Below, in pieces: positions 6,279 through 11,856 of a DNA stretch of 11,856 nt. The translations under genes were made by a program, and so were the position numbers. Source of the DNA: an uncultured beta proteobacterium (lineage in GTDB: Bacteria > Pseudomonadota > Gammaproteobacteria > Burkholderiales > Burkholderiaceae). Each line of letters starts with the position of its first letter. The first letter of the stretch is position 1. A model generated the notes under the pieces. It was not told the origin of the DNA. It saw only the letters and a list, made by a program, of their open reading frames with translations, and made no database searches. Where the stretch lies: assembly GCA_903938955.1 (NCBI GenBank), contig CAJAFJ010000450.1, positions 1-11,856 on the forward strand, in the 5' to 3' direction.

Positions 6279-8753
6279 ATGAACTCCGTCAATCATCAAC
6301 CCTTGAAACCACGCCCGGTGGTGCTCGTCATTGAAGACGAGCCGGGCGATGCGCTGCTGATCAAGCTGCAGCTGCACGAGCGTGATGCCGAGGCCTTTTC
6401 CGTGCATCTGGCGGACTCGCTGGGCGCCGCCGCCCGGCTGATGGCCGGCGGTCTGCAGCCCGATGTGGTGTTGCTGGACCTGAACCTGCCGGACTCCAGC
6501 GGCAGCGCCACCGTCGAGCGCTGCCGCGCCCTGATCGAATCACCGATCGTGGTGCTGACCGGCATGGACGATGGCGCCGCCCTGGAAGAGGCCATTCACT
6601 CGGGCGCCGAAGACTACCTCACCAAAGGCGGCGATGGCCCGGCTTTACGCAAGGCCGTGCGCTACGCCATGCTGCGCTACCAGCGCGACACCGATGGTCG
6701 GCTGGCTGCCATCGTCTTCACCCATGCCCGCGAAGGCATCATGATCACCCACGCCGATGGCAGCATCCTGGATGTCAACGACGCCTTCACCCGCATCACC
6801 GGCTACGAGCGCGATGAAGTGCTGGGGAAAAACCCGCGCCTTCTGAGTTCCGGCCGCCAGGGCCAAGAGTTCTACGCCACCATGTGGCGCCATTTACTGG
6901 AGAACGGTCACTGCTACGGCGAGGTCTGGAACCGGCGCAAAAACGGCGAGGTCTACGCCGAGATGCAAACCATCAGCGCCGTGCGCGATGCCCAGGGCCA
7001 CACCCGCCAATACGTGGCGCTGTTTTCTGACATCACCGCGCTCAAAGAACACCAACAACAGCTGGAGCACATCGCCCATTACGATGCGCTGACCAACCTG
7101 CCCAACCGCGTTTTGCTTGCCGACCGGCTGCACCAGGCCATGTCACAAGCCGAGCGACGCGGCCAGCTACTGGCGGTGGCCTACCTGGATCTGGATGGCT
7201 TCAAGAGCATCAACGACCGCCACGGCCATGAGGCGGGCGACCAGTTGCTGATCGCCCTGGCCAACCGCATGAAACTAGCGCTGCGCGAAGGCGACACGCT
7301 GGCCCGGCTGGGCGGTGACGAGTTCGTCGCCGTGCTGCTCGACCTGCCCGATGTGGCCGCCAGCGTGCCCATGATCAACCGCCTGCTGATGGCCACGGCA
7401 CAGCCGGTGCATGTGGGTGAGCTGGTGCTGCAGGTGTCAGCCAGTCTGGGCGTCACCTTCTACCCGCAGGCGGAAGAGGTGGACGCCGACCTGCTGCTGC
7501 GCCAAGCCGACCAGGCCATGTACCAGGCCAAGCTGGCCGGTAAAAACCGTTACCACGTCTTTGATGCCGAGCAGGACCGCCATGTGCGCGGCCACCACGA
7601 AAGCATTGAACGCATCCGTCAAGCGCTGCGGAATCACGAGTTTGCGCTGTATTACCAGCCCAAGGTGAACATGCGCACCGGTCAGGTGATTGGGGCCGAA
7701 GCGCTGATTCGCTGGCAACACCCGGAGCAAGGTGTGCTACTGCCAGCAGTTTTTTTACCCGCCATCGAAGACCACCCGCTGGCCATCAGCATCGGCGAAT
7801 GGGTGATCGACACCGCGCTGACCCAGATGGAACATTGGCAAGCGGCGGGGCTGAGCCTGCCCATTAGCGTCAATATCGGCGCCCGCCAGTTGCAGCAAAC
7901 CGATTTTGTACCCCGTTTGCGCAAAATTCTGGCGCAGCACTCCACGGTCATACCGGCCCATTTAACGCTGGAGGTGCTGGAAACCAGCGCGCTGGAAGAC
8001 CTGGCGCATGTCTCCCAAGTCATCAAGACCTGCAGCCAGATGGGCATCAAGTTTGCGCTGGACGACTTTGGCACCGGCTATTCGTCACTCACCTACCTGA
8101 AGCGCCTGCAGGTCAGCCTGCTCAAGATTGACCAGAGTTTTGTCCGCGGCATGATCGACGACCCGGATGACCTCGCCATTTTGGAGGGCGTGATTGGCCT
8201 GGCCCGCGCCTTCCGCTGCGAGGTGATTGCCGAGGGCGTGGAGACGGTGGCCCACGGCACGCTGTTGCTGCAAATGGGCTGTGCCTTGGCCCAGGGCTAC
8301 GGCATTGCCCACCCGATGCCCGCGCAAGCCATGTCAAGCTGGTTAACCCACTGGCGACCCGATGCCGCCTGGACCCATCTGCCCGCGGTAAACCGTGAAG
8401 ATTTGCCCTTGCTGTTTGCCAACGCCGAACACCGTGCCTATGTTTTGGGTATCGAGGCCATGCTGAAAGGCGAGCGTGAAATTGCACCGTCACTGGAGGC
8501 GCATCAATGCCGCTTTGGCGCCTGGCTGGTCAACGAAGGCCAGGCACGCTATGGTGCGCAAACGGCCTTTGCTGGGGTTGTATCCTTGCACAAGGATGTG
8601 CATGTGCTGGCGCAGGCCCTGCTGGACCTGCAAACCCAAGGTCAAACCCCACAGGCGCTGGCCCGGCTGGATGAACTATTCAGCCTGCGCAATGCCTTGC
8701 TGGAGCAACTGACCCAGTTGCAGCAGGCAAACGATCTGACCAGCACAAGCTAA
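6279..8753 (+). CDS. REC-PAS-GGDEF-EAL-CZB bifunctional c-di-GMP enzyme
   Basis: The product has 824 residues and is cytoplasmic. REC (about 10-130) has its phospho-acceptor at D67 (LLDLNLPDSSG), T94 and K116; the K is followed by Gly rather than the usual Pro. PAS covers about 140-265 (with GSILDVNDAFTRITGY). GGDEF (about 268-430) has an intact GGDEF signature at 345-349, preceded by REGD five residues upstream, which is a canonical RxxD product-inhibition site. EAL (about 445-690) has E474-A475-L476, the N of ISVNIGARQL, the E of LEVLETS, D595-D596 in DDFGTGYSSL, K616, E652 and Q672. Both diguanylate cyclase and phosphodiesterase active sites therefore look complete. Residues about 715-815 form a CZB zinc-binding domain with H718, C744 (QCRFGAWL), H771 and H775 (LHKDVH). 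Start ATG 6279 touches the TAA of the response regulator gene. The enzyme makes and/or degrades c-di-GMP, controlling attachment, motility or exopolysaccharide. Phosphorylation by the upstream kinases, PAS ligand and zinc may set which activity dominates. Confidence 0.94.
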   Translation: MNSVNHQPLKPRPVVLVIEDEPGDALLIKLQLHERDAEAFSVHLADSLGAAARLMAGGLQPDVVLLDLNLPDSSGSATVERCRALIESPIVVLTGMDDGAALEEAIHSGAEDYLTKGGDGPALRKAVRYAMLRYQRDTDGRLAAIVFTHAREGIMITHADGSILDVNDAFTRITGYERDEVLGKNPRLLSSGRQGQEFYATMWRHLLENGHCYGEVWNRRKNGEVYAEMQTISAVRDAQGHTRQYVALFSDITALKEHQQQLEHIAHYDALTNLPNRVLLADRLHQAMSQAERRGQLLAVAYLDLDGFKSINDRHGHEAGDQLLIALANRMKLALREGDTLARLGGDEFVAVLLDLPDVAASVPMINRLLMATAQPVHVGELVLQVSASLGVTFYPQAEEVDADLLLRQADQAMYQAKLAGKNRYHVFDAEQDRHVRGHHESIERIRQALRNHEFALYYQPKVNMRTGQVIGAEALIRWQHPEQGVLLPAVFLPAIEDHPLAISIGEWVIDTALTQMEHWQAAGLSLPISVNIGARQLQQTDFVPRLRKILAQHSTVIPAHLTLEVLETSALEDLAHVSQVIKTCSQMGIKFALDDFGTGYSSLTYLKRLQVSLLKIDQSFVRGMIDDPDDLAILEGVIGLARAFRCEVIAEGVETVAHGTLLLQMGCALAQGYGIAHPMPAQAMSSWLTHWRPDAAWTHLPAVNREDLPLLFANAEHRAYVLGIEAMLKGEREIAPSLEAHQCRFGAWLVNEGQARYGAQTAFAGVVSLHKDVHVLAQALLDLQTQGQTPQALARLDELFSLRNALLEQLTQLQQANDLTSTS

Positions 8754-10333
8754 TCGGCCGATTTACCGCGCTTGCCAGCTTTGCCGGATTTACCCGCCCT
8801 GCCTGACTTTTTGCCGTCCGAGCTGGCGGGGCTTGACTCGCCTCGCGCGGGCATGGCCGCCAGCTCGGCCTCGACCCGCTCGCACAACGTGCGCAAAATC
8901 TTGATGCGGGCGTAGTTTTTGTCATTCGCCTCGACCAGCGTCCAGGGCGCATTGCCGGTGCTGGTGCGCTCCACCATGTCACAAATGGCCTGCTGGTAGG
9001 TGTCCCATTTTTTGCGATTGCGCCAGTCTTCTTCGGTGATTTTGAAGCGTTTGAACTCAATTTTTTCACGCGCTTTGAAGCGCTCAAGCTGCTCGGCCTG
9101 GCTGATTTGCAGCCAGAACTTCAGCACAATCACCCCGGCGTCGGCCATTTCATGCTCGAAGTCGTTGATCTCGGAGTAGGCGCGCAGCCAATCGTTCTCC
9201 GAGCAAAATCCCTCCACCCGCTCCACCAGCACCCGCCCGTACCAGGTGCGGTCAAAAATAGCCACATGGCCCTTGCGTGGCAAATGGCGCCAAAAGCGCC
9301 ACAAGTGCGGTTGCGCCCGCTCTTCATCAGTCGGGGCGGCCACGGGGGTCACCTGGTATTGCCGCGCGTCCATCGCTGCCGCAATGCGCCGAATGGCACC
9401 GCCTTTGCCCGCGGCGTCCGCCCCTTCAAAGGCACACACCAGCGAGCGGCCCTTGAAGCGCTCGTCACGCACCAGCTCTGACAGACGGCCCTGCCACTGG
9501 GCCAGCTCGTCCTCATAGGGCTTGTCCGCCAGTTTGAGCGTCAGGTCAAGCTCGGAGAGCACGTTGCGGCCATCAATATCCACCCGCACGATCGGCGCCA
9601 CCGGCGCCTCTTGCTTGTCGGTACTGGCCAGTTTTTTCTTTAACGCATCGAGCAAGACCTGCCCGGCCGTCAGCGAGCGGTAGCGATCACACGCGCCCTC
9701 CACCACCACCCAAGGGGCCCAGGGTGTGTTGGTCATGCGCAGAAAATGCCCCGCCACGTCTTGCAACTGGTCGTAGGTTTTCAGCCGCTCCCAATTCCAG
9801 GGGGTCACACGCCAAGCGGTACGGGGGTCGCTCTCAAGGTCTTTAAGGCGCTTCTTTTGACCGTCCTTGGTCAGGTGAAACCAGAACTTGAGCACCAGCG
9901 CGCCTTCACTCACCAGCATCGACTCAAAGCGGTTGATCTGGTCGGCCCGGGCATCGAGTTCTTTCAGGGAAATCTCGCCCTGAATGCGCTCGCGAATCGG
10001 GTCCGAATACCACGAACCGGCAAAAATACCAATGCGGCCCTTGGGCGGCAGCGAGCGCCAGTAACGCCACATGGCCGGGCGTTCGCGCTCTTCATCGGTG
10101 GGCTCGGAAAATGCCAGTGTGGAGATAAACCGGGGGTCCATCCACTCGTACAGCACATTGATGGTTTCACCCTTGCCGGCGCCGTCCTGGCCGCTGATCA
10201 GCACCACCACCGGGATTTTCCGGTTCTCGTACAAATCGACCTGCGCACCCAGCAGTGCGGCCCGCAAAGTGGGCACCGCCTCGCGGTAAGCAGCCTTGCT
10301 GATTTTGTGACCGATTTCTGCCGACTCAAACAT
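8750..10333 (-). CDS. pap: Polyphosphate:AMP phosphotransferase (two-domain PPK2)
   Basis: The product has 527 residues from ATG 10333, which has AGGAG 7 bases upstream. A TTG one codon earlier is possible but only 4 bases from that site. Two PPK2 domains lie in tandem (about 10-235 and 270-490). The enzyme moves phosphate from polyphosphate to nucleoside monophosphates, making ADP from AMP. The C-terminal domain has the full set: Walker A GADAAGKGG (K310), lid-region PTDEERAQPHLWRFW, and FDRTWYGRV (D361, R362). The N-terminal domain keeps Walker A GQDGAGKGE (K54) and PTDEERERPAMWRYW but reads FAGSWYSDP at 104-112, losing the Asp and Arg. It is therefore probably structural or regulatory, as reported for two-domain members of the family. 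Length is slightly above the usual 475-500 owing to a basic Gly/Lys/Ser tail (about 505-527). It is co-transcribed with the small gene 33 bases upstream. It is not obviously linked to the c-di-GMP operon, apart from their convergent ends. Confidence 0.93.
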   Translation of the reverse strand: MFESAEIGHKISKAAYREAVPTLRAALLGAQVDLYENRKIPVVVLISGQDGAGKGETINVLYEWMDPRFISTLAFSEPTDEERERPAMWRYWRSLPPKGRIGIFAGSWYSDPIRERIQGEISLKELDARADQINRFESMLVSEGALVLKFWFHLTKDGQKKRLKDLESDPRTAWRVTPWNWERLKTYDQLQDVAGHFLRMTNTPWAPWVVVEGACDRYRSLTAGQVLLDALKKKLASTDKQEAPVAPIVRVDIDGRNVLSELDLTLKLADKPYEDELAQWQGRLSELVRDERFKGRSLVCAFEGADAAGKGGAIRRIAAAMDARQYQVTPVAAPTDEERAQPHLWRFWRHLPRKGHVAIFDRTWYGRVLVERVEGFCSENDWLRAYSEINDFEHEMADAGVIVLKFWLQISQAEQLERFKAREKIEFKRFKITEEDWRNRKKWDTYQQAICDMVERTSTGNAPWTLVEANDKNYARIKILRTLCERVEAELAAMPARGESSPASSDGKKSGRAGKSGKAGKRGKSAD

Positions 10334-10340
10334 CAAAACT

Positions 10341-10345
10341 CTCCT
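10341..10345 (-). promoter_or_regulatory. Ribosome-binding site that decides the pap start
   Basis: AGGAG on the minus strand ends 7 bases before ATG 10333 but only 4 bases before the in-frame TTG at 10336. The spacing favours the ATG as the true start. Confidence 0.65.
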
Positions 10346-10366
10346 GTGCTGGCGTCTTGAAACGGG

Positions 10367-10624
10367 TCAAGCCTCTTGGCTCACCGGTGTGGCTTGGCCC
10401 GTGGCAAACAAGCGCTTGGCGGTCGACACCACAATAAAGGACTCTTGCGCACTCAGCGTGGGGAACTGCTCTTTGAGGTTCCGCAGCGCCAGGTGCTCAT
10501 GGTTCTGCCCGGCCCAATGGTTGGCCGGGTCAAAAAATGGCCGCAAGGCAGCACAGGCGGCGGGAAAAATAACGCGCAGCTCGTGTTGCGTGCGTCGCTC
10601 AATAATGACTTTGTGATCCGACAT
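10367..10624 (-). CDS. Small hypothetical protein, 85 residues, upstream of pap
   Basis: The product has 85 residues from ATG 10624 with a near-perfect AAGGAG (10631-10636) 6 bases upstream, so it is very likely translated. It is a soluble mixed alpha/beta protein with no signal peptide or membrane segment. It opens with an apparent beta hairpin (HKVIIERRTQHELRVIFP), followed by an aromatic/His-rich middle (FFDPANHWAGQNHEH) and a C-terminal helix (QESFIVVSTAKRLFA). I recognise no family. The 33-base gap to the polyphosphate phosphotransferase gene suggests a two-gene operon, hence perhaps a related role, but nothing in the sequence proves it. It is the first gene of this unit; its promoter must lie in the 130 bases up to the terminator at 10754-10786. 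Confidence 0.75.
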   Translation of the reverse strand: MSDHKVIIERRTQHELRVIFPAACAALRPFFDPANHWAGQNHEHLALRNLKEQFPTLSAQESFIVVSTAKRLFATGQATPVSQEA

Positions 10625-10742
10625 GGCGTTCTCCTTGGTTTACTTTTTCGTCTGCCAGTCCGTCAAGCTGAAGTGCCTACGTGAATCGATACGCTCGCCC
10701 AGGGGTACGGAATAATTTGCAGCCGTTCGATTATCGTCAGGT

Positions 10743-10786
10743 TCAAAAGTAAAAATGCCCGCCCGGTATGACGCCGGGCGGGCATT
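10743..10786 (-). terminator. Rho-independent terminator of the exported-protein gene
   Basis: A perfect 13-base-pair stem (arms 10754-10766 and 10774-10786, sequence AATGCCCGCCCGG and its complement) with a 7-base loop is followed on the minus strand by TTTACTTTTG (about 10744-10753). It begins 24 bases after the stop of the gene ending at 10810. It separates that gene from the small gene starting at 10624. On the plus strand it has only a weak U tract, and no plus-strand gene reads into it. Confidence 0.88.
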
Positions 10787-10809
10787 GAAGTTAACGCAGC
10801 AACGGCGAC

Positions 10810-11265
10810 TTAATCGTTGCCATGGCCTTTGTTTTTCTTGAATTTATCATGGCCGCGGCCATGGTTACCGTTGTTACCCCGGTTGTCATCGCGATCACCA
10901 TAGCCGTTGTTGTCGCCACGAGATCCTTGGTCGCGGCGATTTCGGTCCATGTACTCGTTGCGATACCAGCTGTCCTGCACAAAATAGACCGGTTGACCGC
11001 AGGCGTTGTACTTGCGGCAGTTTTTATCCCAATGTTTTTCGTGCCCTGGTGGCACACGCAAATAGATCGGCTGGCGATACATCACAGCCGGGCCTTGCTG
11101 AATGATCAGCGGCGCTGAGTAGATCAAGCGGGGTTGTGGCGCATTGCCAATATCAATCCGACCATAAAAGCCCGGCTGACCAATCGAGACGGACACGCCG
11201 ACATCGGCAGCCATTGCAGACCCTACCAAAGCGACCAAAGCGGCACCGAGTAAAAGACGTTTCAT
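10810..11265 (-). CDS. Small Sec-exported protein with Asn/Gly/Asp/Arg-rich tail
   Basis: The product has 151 residues from ATG 11265, which has GGAG (11274-11277) 8 bases upstream. The frame stays open to 11337, but those extra residues have no ribosome site and would bury the signal peptide. Residues 1-19 (MKRLLLGAALVALVGSAMA) form a textbook Sec signal peptide with cleavage after AMA. The mature domain (20-95) is beta-rich (DVGVSVSIGQPGFYGRIDIG, later PQPRLIYSAPLIIQQGP), with two cysteines in CRKYNACGQPVYF that may form a disulfide. Residues about 105-151 are a hydrophilic low-complexity tail of Asn, Gly, Asp, Arg, His and Lys, probably disordered. I recall similar exported proteins in Burkholderiales, but no function is known to me. 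It is monocistronic: a hairpin lies upstream and a strong terminator downstream. Confidence 0.85.
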   Translation of the reverse strand: MKRLLLGAALVALVGSAMAADVGVSVSIGQPGFYGRIDIGNAPQPRLIYSAPLIIQQGPAVMYRQPIYLRVPPGHEKHWDKNCRKYNACGQPVYFVQDSWYRNEYMDRNRRDQGSRGDNNGYGDRDDNRGNNGNHGRGHDKFKKNKGHGND

Positions 11266-11297
11266 TAAATCAACTCCAATAGCGCAGGTAGCGCATG

Positions 11298-11332
11298 AAA
11301 AACGGGCACAGACCGTTAAATCTGTGTGTCCC
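11298..11332 (-). terminator. Possible terminator or leader hairpin
   Basis: On the minus strand GGG-ACA-CACAGA pairs with TCTGTG-CCC across the loop TTTAACGG, giving 6 plus 3 base pairs with a three-base bulge. It is followed by GTTTTT (11298-11303). It lies about 85 bases after the stop of the aminotransferase gene and 35-65 bases before the start of the exported-protein gene. It could end the first transcript or act as an attenuator in the leader of the second. The bulge makes it moderate at best. Confidence 0.35.
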
Positions 11333-11415
11333 CGCAAAGACTGTTTAACGCGCCAAAGCGCTCAGTCGTTTACCAATTCCATACTAATCTTTATTACAAC
11401 GGATTGCTTGAAGCC

Positions 11416-11856
11416 CTACAAAATACGGTCAAGTGCGGCCGCCAGTTGCCCCACCGTGCGGTCCACGTTGTGCCATTTCTCCAGGCCAAACAGTCCAACC
11501 CGAAAGGTCATGAAATCAGCGGGTTCGTCGCACTGCAGCGGCACCCCGGCAGCCGTTTGCAGGCCTTCAGCCAAAAACTTGCGGCTAGACTGAATCTCGG
11601 GATCGTCTGTGTAGCTGACCACCACACCAGGCGCTTGAAAGCCCACGGCCGCCACACTGGGAATGCCCCGACTCTCAAACAAAGCACGCACCTTGGTGCC
11701 CAGGTCAATCTGCTCGGCGCGGACCTTCTCAAAGCCGTAGGCTTGGGTCTCCTTCATCACCTCGCGCAAGCGTGTGAGTGCGTCGGTCGGCATCGTGGCG
11801 TGGTAGGCGTGGCCGCCGCTCTCGTAGGTTTCCATGATCTGCAACCACTTTTTCAG
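11416..11856 (-). CDS. Class V PLP-dependent aminotransferase, C-terminal part
   Basis: The 146 C-terminal residues are visible; the frame is open through the window edge (…LKKWLQIMETYESGGHAYHA), so the start lies beyond 11856. The segments YESGGHAYHATMPTDALTRL, ALFESRGIPSVAAVGFQAPG, VVSYTDDPEI and FRVGLFGLEK are those of the small domain of fold-type I class V aminotransferases, close to the alanine-glyoxylate or serine-glyoxylate group. The PLP-binding lysine lies upstream of the visible part, so activity cannot be judged. It would be cytoplasmic and transfer an amino group between an amino acid and a 2-oxo acid such as glyoxylate or pyruvate; the exact substrate is not readable from this fragment. 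The stop is TAG at 11416-11418. Confidence 0.85.
   Translation of the reverse strand: MKKWLQIMETYESGGHAYHATMPTDALTRLREVMKETQAYGFEKVRAEQIDLGTKVRALFESRGIPSVAAVGFQAPGVVVSYTDDPEIQSSRKFLAEGLQTAAGVPLQCDEPADFMTFRVGLFGLEKWHNVDRTVGQLAAALDRIL

Noticed and set aside
8582..8597. Inverted repeat ATCCTTG-CA-CAAGGAT
   Set aside because: It lies inside the CZB coding region over conserved residues (SLHKD). The stem is short with no T tract, so it is probably coincidental.
9746..10360. Plus-strand open frame of 204 codons opposite pap
   Set aside because: It is antisense to the conserved PPK2 sequence and has no start signal or recognisable fold.
10625..10753. Sigma-70 promoter for the 85-residue gene and pap
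   Set aside because: GATAAT-like and TTGAAC/TTGACG-like hexamers occur on the minus strand, but no pair has acceptable 16-18 base spacing. A promoter must exist here, but I cannot place it from sequence alone.
11266..11337. N-terminal extension of the exported protein to 11337
   Set aside because: It would place 24 residues before a textbook signal peptide and overlap the leader hairpin. ATG 11265 has its own Shine-Dalgarno.
11340..11365. GCGC-CAAA-GCGC hairpin as aminotransferase terminator
   Set aside because: The stem is only four base pairs and no T run follows on the minus strand.

Overview
The window looks like chromosomal DNA of a GC-rich (roughly 60%) Gram-negative betaproteobacterium, most likely of the Comamonadaceae (Rhodoferax/Polaromonas-like). 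This is inferred from protein style: a two-domain PPK2 polyphosphate:AMP phosphotransferase, a c-di-GMP signalling operon and a small Sec-exported protein of a kind I associate with this family. There are no RNA genes, insertion sequences, CRISPR arrays or phage genes. No gene-free gap exceeds about 190 bases.

Positions 1-2055 (+) hold the last codons of an upstream gene and three tightly packed genes that I cannot assign to a characterised family. The first two lie in different frames and overlap by 94 bases. The reading signal switches frame near 443-448, so they may be one gene broken by a one-base deletion. The third encodes a soluble, mainly helical 409-residue protein.

Positions 2087-8753 (+) are the core of the window: a four-gene signalling operon whose start and stop codons overlap or touch. 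It encodes a Cache-HAMP-PAS histidine kinase, a CHASE-domain histidine kinase, a single-domain Rcp1-like response regulator, and a REC-PAS-GGDEF-EAL protein with a C-terminal zinc-binding CZB domain. No DNA-binding output is present. The logical output is c-di-GMP level, with two periplasmic sensors, one cytoplasmic PAS sensor on each of two proteins, and a possible zinc/redox input meeting on one bifunctional enzyme. The three unknown genes run into this operon with a 31-base gap and may belong to it.

Positions 8750-10624 (-) are a convergent two-gene unit: a small unknown gene followed by a tandem PPK2-domain polyphosphate:AMP phosphotransferase. Its stop codon overlaps the stop of the c-di-GMP gene. 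Positions 10754-11265 (-) encode a small exported protein with an Asn/Gly/Asp/Arg/His-rich tail, followed by a strong rho-independent terminator. The right edge (11416-11856, -) is the C-terminal part of a class V PLP-dependent aminotransferase.
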